Source: Phascolarctobacterium sp. (GTDB taxonomy: Bacteria > Bacillota > Negativicutes > Acidaminococcales > Acidaminococcaceae). From it: DNA of 53,181 nt. The position numbers and the translations under genes were made by a program. The stretch is from positions 1 through 53,181 of the forward strand of contig SFCN01000004.1 of NCBI GenBank assembly GCA_004558595.1. The letters are read 5' to 3'. The first letter of the stretch is position 1; each line of letters opens with the position of its first letter. Below are positions 1 through 7,004 of the stretch, in pieces. The notes below the pieces were generated by a model. That model was not told the origin of the DNA. It did no database searches and saw only the letters and a program-made list of their open reading frames with translations.

Positions 1-2
1 CC

Positions 3-104
3 TCATCCAAGGGCGTTATGCTGTGCGCCTTGAGCGACAGCTATTGGAAAACGAGATATTACGGTGCTCGCCGGGTGTTAGTGACCAACGGTGAGGTTAA
101 ATGA
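3..104 (+). CDS. Possible 3' end of an unidentified upstream gene (partial)
   Basis: A reading frame enters from the left edge and stops with TGA at 102-104. Its last 33 codons read as plausible protein, ending in YYGARRVLVTNGEVK, and the third-codon-position GC is similar to that of neighbouring genes. The stop lies 41 nt before the regulator start, with no terminator between, so the two could be co-transcribed. A second open frame ends at 94 and cannot be excluded. No family is recognisable from this fragment. Confidence 0.35.
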   Translation, partial: SSKGVMLCALSDSYWKTRYYGARRVLVTNGEVK

Positions 105-145
105 TTGAAAATACTGTCCAAGGGCAGTAGGGGGAGGATTTGTTC

Positions 146-2026
146 ATGATTCGCGAAAGACGTAACAAAGAGAAGCTTGCTTCTTATTACAAGAAGTTTA
201 TGGAAGAGGGTATTGTGGACCCTAACGTGCACCCTTGGGTAGCCGAAAGCTGGCTGCGTTGCCGGGCCATGAATTTGCCCCATGAAACCATGCCCAAGAT
301 AAATAAGCTGAGCCGAGAGGAAATTGCCGAGCACCAAAAAACTCATGAGTTCATTGTGAAGTATGTGGACGGCCTTTACGAGCAAAGCAAGCAGCATTTT
401 AATATTCACAATCTGAGCATGCTGCTGATTGATGAAAATGGCTATGTTATCAAAAACTACGCCATGCCCTTCTTCCAACGCATTATTGAAGATATTCAGG
501 GTATGCGTGTGCTAGAGGAGGATGTGGGGACCTCCAGCATCAGCGTAGCTCGCGAGCATAATGTGCCCTTCTTAATGTTCGGTCCCGAAATGTGGATTAA
601 GGACAGCCATAGCGGCGATGCCTGCAGCGCGCCCATTTGCATCAATGGAAAAATTCGCTACATCATCTCCTTTTTCTCCTTGGATCAGAACGATTTACCC
701 TATGATTTGCTTTTAAGCCTACTCATGACCATGAAATATTCCATCGAGCAGCACATGGCTATGCTGGAATCCTGGACCATTAACCGTATTATGATGGACC
801 AATTGCCCGTGACGGTTTACTGGCTGGGCAAGGATGGCACCGTAAAATATTGCAACGAAAACGGCCGCAAGCGTTTGGACAATCATGAGCGTCTACAGGA
901 TGTATTCTTAAACTACGAGCATATTCCCATTAAAAAGGCGCTGAGGGGCGTGCCCACTCAGCGCCGGGAGATTACCTGGATTACTCAGGATAGAACCTAT
1001 GAGGATATTACCACGGTAATGCCTATTAAGGTGGGCAGTGAGGTGGAGAGCGCCTTGGTACTGTCCATGTCCATCGAGGATTTGAAGACGACCATTGCCC
1101 ATGCTACAGGCTATAGCAGCCGCTATAGCCTGTACAGCATGGTGGGCGAGACCAGCGAGTTTTTGGCTTTGCAGCACAAGGCCAGCCGCGTAGCTCGCAC
1201 GGACCACAATATCCTTCTGCAGGGCGAGCCCGGCACGGGCAAGCAGCGCTTGGCTCATGGTATTCATCAGGCGAGCTCCAGAGCGGCTGCTCCCCTCATT
1301 GCGGTGAAGTGCCGTAATGCTTCCTTAAAGGAGCTAGAGACCGAATTCTTTGGCGCCAACGATGGCGACCAACAGTCCGCTGGTAAGCTGGAGCTTGCCA
1401 TTGGTGGTACCCTTTTCTTAGACGAGGTAGAAAAGCTGCCCCTTGAAATGGGCGATGAGCTGGCCGAGGCCCTGACCCATGGCCTGCCGCCCGTGAGAAA
1501 GGGCGGGAAGCTCAGACTGTTCGATGTGCGTGTCATCGCCGCCTGCGATTCTAATTTGAAGCGCTTGGCTGATAAGGGCCTCTTTAGTCGCAAGCTTTAT
1601 GAGCTTGTGCTAGATACCACTATGCGCGTTCCGCCGCTGCGGGAGCGCGTGAAGGATATCGAGGTTATCGCAGGGCACATTTTGGTGGAGATGAGCGCTC
1701 AGCATAATCTGCCCCAGAAACGCCTTTCTCCTGAGGCTGTGTCCCTGCTCTTGAATTGCAGCTGGCCCGGTAACATTAAGCAGCTGCAGGGCGTAATTGA
1801 GCAGGCCTTTTTCCACACTCCCGGTAGCATTATTGAGGCTGAAAATATTAAGCTGCCCGGCGATAAGACCTTGGAGCGTTCTTGGAAGTACGATAAGGAA
1901 GCCTTCATTGCCGCCTGGAAATCCGCCGGTGGCAATATTTCCAAGCTAGCCTCCATGCTGGACGTAAGCCGCGTAACCTTGTATCGTTATCTGAAAAAAT
2001 ATGGTCTGGGACCGAAAACGGAGTAG
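146..2026 (+). CDS. dhaR: DhaR/AcoR-family AAA+ transcriptional regulator
   Basis: 626 aa. The N-terminal third (about residues 70-200) is GAF-like, followed by a PAS-like segment (about 215-320). A central AAA+ domain has Walker A GEPGTGKQ and Walker B GGTLFLDEVE, and the Fis-type helix-turn-helix is C-terminal (GGNISKLASMLDVSRVTLYR). The GAFTGA loop that sigma-54 activators use to touch the polymerase is absent: after EFFGA the sequence runs NDGDQQSAGKLELA. The same loss occurs in E. coli DhaR, which activates dihydroxyacetone kinase genes from a sigma-70 promoter. With dhaL and dhaK 1.7 kb downstream, control of those genes is the natural inference. ATG at 146 is chosen because GGGGAGG lies 8 nt upstream; a TTG at 140 is less likely. 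The peptidase gene between regulator and target has its own promoter. Confidence 0.82.
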   Translation: MIRERRNKEKLASYYKKFMEEGIVDPNVHPWVAESWLRCRAMNLPHETMPKINKLSREEIAEHQKTHEFIVKYVDGLYEQSKQHFNIHNLSMLLIDENGYVIKNYAMPFFQRIIEDIQGMRVLEEDVGTSSISVAREHNVPFLMFGPEMWIKDSHSGDACSAPICINGKIRYIISFFSLDQNDLPYDLLLSLLMTMKYSIEQHMAMLESWTINRIMMDQLPVTVYWLGKDGTVKYCNENGRKRLDNHERLQDVFLNYEHIPIKKALRGVPTQRREITWITQDRTYEDITTVMPIKVGSEVESALVLSMSIEDLKTTIAHATGYSSRYSLYSMVGETSEFLALQHKASRVARTDHNILLQGEPGTGKQRLAHGIHQASSRAAAPLIAVKCRNASLKELETEFFGANDGDQQSAGKLELAIGGTLFLDEVEKLPLEMGDELAEALTHGLPPVRKGGKLRLFDVRVIAACDSNLKRLADKGLFSRKLYELVLDTTMRVPPLRERVKDIEVIAGHILVEMSAQHNLPQKRLSPEAVSLLLNCSWPGNIKQLQGVIEQAFFHTPGSIIEAENIKLPGDKTLERSWKYDKEAFIAAWKSAGGNISKLASMLDVSRVTLYRYLKKYGLGPKTE

Positions 2027-2110
2027 TTTTCAGTCAAAATCACTCGTAGGACCTTCAAATTAGTTAAGATCAGTAAAATTTTTTTAAGAATTTTTTTCGA
2101 AGTAAAATAT

Positions 2111-2150
2111 AACCGCGAGACATGTTTTCCGCTCGCGGTTATTTTGTTCT
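2111..2150 (+). terminator. Intrinsic terminator after the DhaR-like gene
   Basis: A perfect 9-bp GC-rich stem (AACCGCGAG at 2111-2119 with CTCGCGGTT at 2132-2140) is followed by a T-rich tract. It separates the regulator from the peptidase unit. The 327-nt gap 2027-2353 otherwise holds only the promoter at 2239. Confidence 0.85.
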
Positions 2151-2238
2151 TTTTGAATAGTTTTAATCTTTATAGATAAAATTAATCGTTGTGGCTAGCG
2201 ATACAGCTAGGCCGCTGCTAAGTATAAGTAAAAAGCTT

Positions 2239-2267
2239 TTGACTAAAATTGCTAAAAGTATTATAAT
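2239..2267 (+). promoter_or_regulatory. Sigma-70-type promoter for the M23 peptidase gene
   Basis: TTGACT at 2239-2244 and TATAAT at 2262-2267 are separated by exactly 17 nt, close to consensus. The expected start lies about 75 nt before the peptidase ATG. Confidence 0.75.
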
Positions 2268-2353
2268 AATACTGCTTTTCTGTAAACCAAATGATGTAAA
2301 AATAGGGGTTAAAGGGTGTGAAACCCTGTTTTAAGAGATTAAGGAGTAGCGTA

Positions 2354-3487
2354 ATGCCGGATAGTTTTTTAGAACGAATTAAATTAATTATACAACGCAG
2401 TAGCGAGTCTGTTTGCAATTTTGGACAATTGGTGAACATGAAATTAAAGTTCTTATGGAGCAGTTTGCTCGTGAAGCTGCATGTGAGCCGTAGTGTTAAT
2501 CAGTTCAAAGGCAGCTTAGGCGCGTATAGTCACGAGTGTTCTACTAGGATGCAGGAGCGCTTTGGCATGTGCAAAAAGGTTTGGCACACTAATCAGCATT
2601 TTACCTTTTGGCTTATCCCCGCTGATGGTTCCCATATCGCTAAAAAGCATGTGAAGAAGGCCCATTTGAAGTATGCCTTTAGTGGTGTGGCAGCCTTTTT
2701 AGTAATGGTTTCTGTGACTATTGGTGTATTGGCCCATTTCGCCATTCAAAACGAGACTCAAAAACGGGAGCTGGCAGAATATAAGGCTACCAAAAAGGCT
2801 CAGGAGCAGACCATTCAGGAGCTGCAAAAGATGGCTGAGAAGAACCAAAAGCAGCTGGCTTACCTGACCCAGCTAGAGGATAAGGTGCGTCAGGAAATGG
2901 CCAAGAACGGTACCCAGCTACCTCCGAAAAGCGACATTGCTTCCTTTGCCGGTAAGGGTGGTCCTTCCCTGGGGGATAGCAGCCCAATGGGCTATATGCT
3001 AGAGCAGGAAAAGAATATTCAAAATGAGGCTAAGGCCAAAAAGGCCGATTTGGAGAATATTTTAAGCGCTATTGAAAGCGAGAACTATCGTCGCGAGGTA
3101 ACTCCTAGCCAATGGCCTACTGCCGGCGGCGAAATCACCTCTTATTTTGGTGGTCGGGCTAATCCCTTCGGCGGCTATGAGGGAGTTTGGCATTCAGGTA
3201 TTGATATTGGCAATTATTACGGCGCGCCTGTATATGCGGCGGCTGCTGGTTATGTGCAGCAGTCCGGCTGGTACGGGGGCTATGGCCGTTATATCCGCAT
3301 TAGTCACGACTTTGGCCTGCAAACGGCCTACGCCCATATGAGCAGCCTAGCTGTAAGCGCCGGTACCTATGTGAAAAAGGGTCAGGTGATTGGTTATGTG
3401 GGCTCCAGCGGTTATAGTACCGGTCCTCATCTCCATTTTGAAGTGCTCAAAAATGGACAACATGTTAATCCCTTGAACTACATCTAA
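2354..3487 (+). CDS. M23 family metallopeptidase, membrane-anchored, coiled-coil (LytM/murein hydrolase type)
   Basis: 377 aa. A cytoplasmic N-terminus precedes one transmembrane segment (around residues 110-135). Then come a charged, Ala/Lys/Gln-rich coiled coil and a C-terminal LytM domain. The zinc-site residues are in place: WHSGIDIG (H and D), YAHM and GPHLHFEV. Such proteins trim peptidoglycan cross-bridges or activate other hydrolases at the periplasmic face. The ATG at 2354 has AAGGAG 7 nt upstream and is preferred over the in-frame GTG at 2318. The gene is monocistronic, with its own promoter and terminator, so its place between dhaR and dhaL may be incidental. The long N-terminal cytoplasmic part (about 100 residues) is unusual and carries no domain I recognise. 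Confidence 0.88.
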   Translation: MPDSFLERIKLIIQRSSESVCNFGQLVNMKLKFLWSSLLVKLHVSRSVNQFKGSLGAYSHECSTRMQERFGMCKKVWHTNQHFTFWLIPADGSHIAKKHVKKAHLKYAFSGVAAFLVMVSVTIGVLAHFAIQNETQKRELAEYKATKKAQEQTIQELQKMAEKNQKQLAYLTQLEDKVRQEMAKNGTQLPPKSDIASFAGKGGPSLGDSSPMGYMLEQEKNIQNEAKAKKADLENILSAIESENYRREVTPSQWPTAGGEITSYFGGRANPFGGYEGVWHSGIDIGNYYGAPVYAAAAGYVQQSGWYGGYGRYIRISHDFGLQTAYAHMSSLAVSAGTYVKKGQVIGYVGSSGYSTGPHLHFEVLKNGQHVNPLNYI

Positions 3488-3494
3488 AAAGAAG

Positions 3495-3528
3495 CTGTCA
3501 GAGCTCAGTGCTCTGGCAGTATTTTTTT
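3495..3528 (+). terminator. Intrinsic terminator after M23 gene
   Basis: CTGTCAGAGC pairs with GCTCTGGCAG across a 5-nt loop (3495-3519) and is followed by a run of T residues. Confidence 0.85.
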
Positions 3529-3550
3529 TACTAATTAGCAGGAATAGTAC

Positions 3551-3576
3551 ACCCTATTGGAGAATTAATATAGGGT
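3551..3576 (+). promoter_or_regulatory. Inverted repeat upstream of dhaL, candidate operator
   Basis: ACCCTAT at 3551-3557 and ATAGGGT at 3570-3576 form a 7-bp perfect inverted repeat with a 12-nt spacer, about 110 nt before the chosen dhaL start. It could bind the DhaR-like regulator. I found no GG-N10-GC (sigma-54) promoter in this gap and no convincing sigma-70 pair. Confidence 0.35.
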
Positions 3577-3685
3577 ATATATGGGAAAAGCTGCCCTAAT
3601 AATAGAAAATTGTGGAAAAGCACCTCTGTTGTTGAGGACAGTTTTGGTATGCATGGAAAGTTATGAGGAAAGGTATGGTGATAGA

Positions 3686-4306
3686 ATGCTGACCTTAGAG
3701 TTGTTGCAAAAAATGCTTTTAAATGCTGCTGTAGCCCTGAAGGATAATGTGCTGCCTCTGTGCGAGCTGGATAGCGTGGCCGGGGACGGAGATCACGGCC
3801 TTACCATTGGCCGCATGGCGGATGCCATGAAGGCTCAGGTGGAGGCAGGTACAAGCGCTGATATGAAGGAGCTGTTGGATGATTTATCCATGGCCTTCAT
3901 GGGTGTCAACGGTGGTAGCGCAGGTCCCCTGTGGGGCACTGTTTTCGGTGGCTTTGCCGAGGGTATCGACGAGGGCGTAGCTGAGCTGGATGCGGCTGGC
4001 ATTCACAAGATGCTGGAGCAGGCTAAGGAGGACTTTATGGATATCTCCAAGGCTAAGCAGGGAGATAAAACCATGGTGGATGCTCTCTATCCTGCCCTGG
4101 ACGCAGGCATGGCCTGCGAGGGTGATGCCAAGGCGATTTTCGCAGCCATGGCGGAGGCCGCTAACAAGGGCGCAGAGGCGACTGCGGACATGGTGGCTCG
4201 CTTTGGCAGAGCGAAAAATGTGGGTGAGCGCAGTCTGGGCGCGAAGGATCCCGGCGCGGTATCGATGGCACTATTGTTTACCAAAATGGCGGAGGCCTGC
4301 CAATAA
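3686..4306 (+). CDS. dhaL: Dihydroxyacetone kinase-type nucleotide-binding subunit DhaL
   Basis: 206 aa. DhaL binds ADP/ATP with two Mg ions and transfers phosphate to the substrate held by DhaK. The Mg-binding aspartates fall at 29, 34 and 36 in DSVAGDGDHGLT, one residue off E. coli DhaL, and the nucleotide loop NGGSAGPLWG is present. ATG at 3686 is preferred because the family begins about ten residues before the first helix; GAGGAAAGG lies 12 nt upstream. In-frame ATGs at 3653 and 3581 would add residues that fit no DhaL. The order dhaL-dhaK is the reverse of the usual one. No DhaM/PTS gene is nearby, so ATP rather than PEP may be the donor. The stop codon lies inside the left arm of a repeat element. 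Confidence 0.88.
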   Translation: MLTLELLQKMLLNAAVALKDNVLPLCELDSVAGDGDHGLTIGRMADAMKAQVEAGTSADMKELLDDLSMAFMGVNGGSAGPLWGTVFGGFAEGIDEGVAELDAAGIHKMLEQAKEDFMDISKAKQGDKTMVDALYPALDAGMACEGDAKAIFAAMAEAANKGAEATADMVARFGRAKNVGERSLGAKDPGAVSMALLFTKMAEACQ

Positions 4307-4463
4307 AGCACCATCTACTTCGTTGCGGCTCCTAGGAGTATTGACCATACGCCGTCGCACCCAAGGGTACAGCGCGACCAGCATGCGTTCACTGCGCTAC
4401 GCTTGTGACCACATGGGTCGTGGCTTGTCGCCGCGCCTCGTATCTGGCACTTTCTTGACAGTC
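4295..4463 (+). repeat. Dispersed hairpin element, copy 1 (with 70-nt internal insert)
   Basis: The core matches copies at 5517-5616 (reverse orientation) and 48884-48986. Shared blocks are CTTCGTTGC, the palindrome CTCCTAGGAG, TACGCCGTC and GCGCCTCG. The outer arms, 4295-4312 and 4446-4463, pair at 13 of 18 positions, and the left arm runs through the end of dhaL including its TAA. Unlike the other copies, a 70-nt block (4357-4426) interrupts the middle; it is itself partly self-complementary. No protein is encoded. Confidence 0.75.
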
Positions 4464-4507
4464 CATAGATGAGAATTTAATACTATACAAAATAGGAGGA
4501 ATTTACA

Positions 4508-5500
4508 ATGCAAAAATTTATCAACAAACCGGAAGATTTGACCAGTGAATTATTGGAAGGCTTGGCTCTGTCCAATGCTGATTTGATTTCCTTGGAGCAA
4601 GGCAACCTTATCGTCAACAAGAAATTGGCTGAGGCTGACCGCGTAACCATCGTTACCCTGGGCGGTACCGGCCACGAGCCCGCTATTAGCGGCTTTGTAG
4701 GCGAAGGCATGATCGACGTTTCCGTAGCCGGCAATATTTTTGCTGCTCCCGGTCCTCAAGCCTGCGTTGAAGCTATTAAGATGGCAGACAAGGGCCATGG
4801 CGTACTGTTCGTAGTATTGAACCATGCCGGTGATATGCTGACCGGTAATTTGACCATGAAGCAAATCAAAAAACTGGGCATTCCCGTAATTAAGGTTGTT
4901 ACCCAGGAGGATATCGCTAACGCAACTCGCGAGAATGCTGATGATCGCCGCGGCTTGGTGGGCTGCGTTCCTCTGTATCATATCGCCGGCGCAGCTGCAG
5001 CTCAAGGTAAATCCTTGGAGGAGGTTGCAGCTATCGCTCAACGCTTTGCTGATAATATGGCTACCATCGCTGTTGCTACTAAGGGCGCTACCCATCCGGC
5101 AACCGGTATGGAGATCGCTCATATTGAAGAAGGCATCATGGAAGTTGGCATGGGCCAACATGGCGAAGGTGGCGGCGGCAGCCAACCTATGAAATCCGCT
5201 GACGAGACCGCTGCTATTATGCTGGAGGCTTTGCTGAAGGACTTGAATGTGAAGGCTGGCGAAAAGCTGATGGTAGTTATCAATGGCAGTGGCGCAACCA
5301 CCTTGATGGAGCAATTGATTGTTTTCCGTGCTGTACACAAGCTGCTAGCTGCTAAGGGCATCGAAATCGTCGCTAACATGGTTGGCGAAATCCTGACTGT
5401 TCAAGAAACCGCTGGCTTCCAAATGAGCATCGCTCGCATGGACGACGAAATGATCGCTTTGTGGAAGGCGCCGGCGCGCACTCCGTACTTCAAAAACTAA
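4508..5500 (+). CDS. dhaK: Dihydroxyacetone kinase-type substrate-binding subunit DhaK (divergent)
   Basis: 330 aa, close to family length. DhaK binds a short-chain ketose through a hemiaminal to a histidine. The three key E. coli residues are present at the same numbers: H56 in GGTGHEP, D109 in NHAGD and H218 in GMGQHGEGG. The surroundings differ from classical DhaK (GEGGGG instead of GEPG, NHAGD instead of NYTGD), so the true substrate may be another ketose, as in the tetrulose kinases of this family. AGGAGG lies 8 nt before ATG. The gene is flanked by two copies of the dispersed hairpin element in opposite orientation, and is followed by an LsrF-type aldolase that could cleave the phosphorylated product. 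Confidence 0.87.
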   Translation: MQKFINKPEDLTSELLEGLALSNADLISLEQGNLIVNKKLAEADRVTIVTLGGTGHEPAISGFVGEGMIDVSVAGNIFAAPGPQACVEAIKMADKGHGVLFVVLNHAGDMLTGNLTMKQIKKLGIPVIKVVTQEDIANATRENADDRRGLVGCVPLYHIAGAAAAQGKSLEEVAAIAQRFADNMATIAVATKGATHPATGMEIAHIEEGIMEVGMGQHGEGGGGSQPMKSADETAAIMLEALLKDLNVKAGEKLMVVINGSGATTLMEQLIVFRAVHKLLAAKGIEIVANMVGEILTVQETAGFQMSIARMDDEMIALWKAPARTPYFKN

Positions 5501-5516
5501 AATTTCGACTAATTAA

Positions 5517-5616
5517 GACCGTGGAGAAGGTAACAGATGCGAGGCGCGGCGACGACGGCGTACAAATTAGTACTCCTAGGAGCTGCAACGAAGCAGATGT
5601 TGCCTTATACGCGGTC
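5517..5616 (-). repeat. Dispersed hairpin element, copy 2
   Basis: 100 bp, in reverse orientation relative to copies 1 and 3. The terminal arms GACCGTGGAGAAGG and CCTTATACGCGGTC are imperfect inverted repeats (11 of 14). The core carries the CTCCTAGGAG palindrome and the CTTCGTTGC and GACGACGGCGTAC blocks. It fills the whole dhaK-lsrF gap and ends 2 nt before the AGGAGG ribosome site of the next gene. Confidence 0.8.
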
Positions 5617-5630
5617 TAGGAGGTTTTTAT

Positions 5631-6512
5631 ATGGCTGATAAAGATGGAAATATTTTAGCTAAAGACTATGGCATCGGCGTTAAGCCGCCCCTGCAGACCT
5701 TTCCCGTGAAGGGTCTGCAGAGCGCTGGCTGGGGCATGCAGACCCGTCTGTCCGAGATTTTTAGTGATGACGGCCGTACCATTATGCTGGCCTTTGATCA
5801 TGGTTATATTATGGGCTCCACCGCGGGCCTAGAGCGTTTGGATTTGGTGATTCCTCCGCTGATGCAGTATGCGGATTGCCTTATGGCGACCCGTGGCGCG
5901 CTGCGCACCTGTATCCCTGCTAATCACCGCAAGGCTATCGCCCTGCGCTGCACCGCTGACACCAGCGTGCTCAAGGATGATATGAGCTTTGGCACAGCAG
6001 GCGTGGATATTGAGGATGCTATCCGCATGAACGCTTCCTGCATGGCAGTGCAATGCTTTATCGGCTCCGATGGCGAGCTGGATTCCCTGCGCAACCTGTC
6101 TTATTATGTAAATAATGGCGAAAAATATGGCATTCCCGTTTTAGGCGTTGTGGCTGTCGGCAAGCAAATGGAGCGTACTAACCGCTACTTCTCCTTGGCG
6201 ACCAGATTGTTGGCTGAAACCGGCGCTCATATTATCAAAACCTATTATTGCGAAAACTTCGAGCAAATTACCGCTGCTTGCCCCGTGCCCATCGTTATCG
6301 CCGGCGGCAAGAAGATTCCCGAAAACGAGGCCTTGGAAATGGCTTATCGCGCTGTCAGCGAGGGCGCTGCCGGTGTGGACATGGGCCGTAATGTGCTGCA
6401 GGCTGAATGTCCCAAGGCTATGCTGCGGGCTATTCGCATGGTCGTGCATGAAAACGCTAAGCCGGAAGAGGCCTTTAAGGCATATGAACTGTGGAAGAAG
6501 GATGTGAAGTAA
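5631..6512 (+). CDS. lsrF: LsrF-like class I aldolase/thiolase (DeoC/FbaB family)
   Basis: 293 aa. It resembles E. coli LsrF along its full length: WGMQTRLSEIF, MLAFDHGY, GLERLD, RYFSLATR and IVIAGGKK. The Schiff-base lysine is K203 in HIIKTYY, which as I recall is also position 203 in E. coli LsrF. LsrF acts on the phosphorylated autoinducer-2 derivative, while close relatives are class I aldolases on ketose phosphates. No lsrK, lsrG, lsrR or lsrACDB is here. Instead dhaL/dhaK precede it, so a DhaK-phosphorylated ketose is the likelier substrate. AGGAGG lies 6 nt before ATG. The next gene starts directly after its TAA. Confidence 0.85.
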   Translation: MADKDGNILAKDYGIGVKPPLQTFPVKGLQSAGWGMQTRLSEIFSDDGRTIMLAFDHGYIMGSTAGLERLDLVIPPLMQYADCLMATRGALRTCIPANHRKAIALRCTADTSVLKDDMSFGTAGVDIEDAIRMNASCMAVQCFIGSDGELDSLRNLSYYVNNGEKYGIPVLGVVAVGKQMERTNRYFSLATRLLAETGAHIIKTYYCENFEQITAACPVPIVIAGGKKIPENEALEMAYRAVSEGAAGVDMGRNVLQAECPKAMLRAIRMVVHENAKPEEAFKAYELWKKDVK

Positions 6513-6830
6513 ATGAAAGAATTTATGCATGTGGGCGTGCCCACCGATATCGCTCGCGAGGGCGAGATTTATGCTGAGGGCATCAAGACTCATATTATTA
6601 CTCCCGACACCAATGAATTCCATATCGAGTATCTACGCTTTGAGAAGGACACTCCCCTGCCCAAGGAGCTGCAGACACTGGTACATGTAGCCTACAAGGT
6701 TGATGATATGGATAAGCAGCTGGCTGAGAACAAGGTTATTGTGGAGCCTTGGATGGCAGATGAGCATACTCGTATTGCCTTTATTATGAAGGATGGCATT
6801 CTTTTTGAGCTCATGGAAGAGGTTAAGTAA
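6513..6830 (+). CDS. Small VOC-fold (glyoxalase/epimerase-like) protein
   Basis: 105 aa, roughly one pair of VOC modules. The motifs HVAYKVDDMD in the middle and IAFIMKDGILFELMEE at the end follow the usual pattern, with candidate metal ligands in H(V)AY and the final Glu. The ATG follows the lsrF stop with no gap, so the two are translationally coupled. It probably isomerises or otherwise processes a product of the LsrF-like enzyme, the position that LsrG occupies in AI-2 breakdown although LsrG has a different fold. The substrate is unknown. Confidence 0.68.
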   Translation: MKEFMHVGVPTDIAREGEIYAEGIKTHIITPDTNEFHIEYLRFEKDTPLPKELQTLVHVAYKVDDMDKQLAENKVIVEPWMADEHTRIAFIMKDGILFELMEEVK

Positions 6831-6845
6831 GTTTACTTAAGGAAT

Positions 6846-6883
6846 AAACGGGCACGGCAGCTTGCTGTAGCCCGTTTGTTTTT
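6846..6883 (+). terminator. Terminator ending the dhaL-dhaK-lsrF-VOC unit
   Basis: AAACGGGC (6846-6853) pairs with GCCCGTTT (6870-6877), with an inner GCAG/CTGC stem, followed by GTTTTT. Confidence 0.85.
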
Positions 6884-6924
6884 AGGTGAAATTAGTATTT
6901 TTTCATAAAAATGTCACAAAGATA

Positions 6925-6953
6925 TTTACAAGTGGACTAAAAAAGTATACAAT
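6925..6953 (+). promoter_or_regulatory. Sigma-70-type promoter for the ABC transporter
   Basis: TTTACA (6925-6930) and TACAAT (6948-6953) are 17 nt apart, about 50 nt before the start of the lipoprotein gene. A second TATAAT-like box lies at 6968. Confidence 0.65.
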
Positions 6954-7004
6954 AATCTTATCTACAGTATAATGTATATTATGTAGTATGGAAGGATGGT
7001 AAAA

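Noticed and set aside
3530..3685. Sigma-54 promoter upstream of dhaL
   Set aside because: No GG/GC pair with correct 10-nt spacing was found, and the regulator lacks the GAFTGA loop.
3990..4472. 160-codon open frame across the dhaL end and the repeat element
   Set aside because: It overlaps dhaL in another frame and extends through the hairpin repeat; its Arg/Trp-rich translation is not protein-like.
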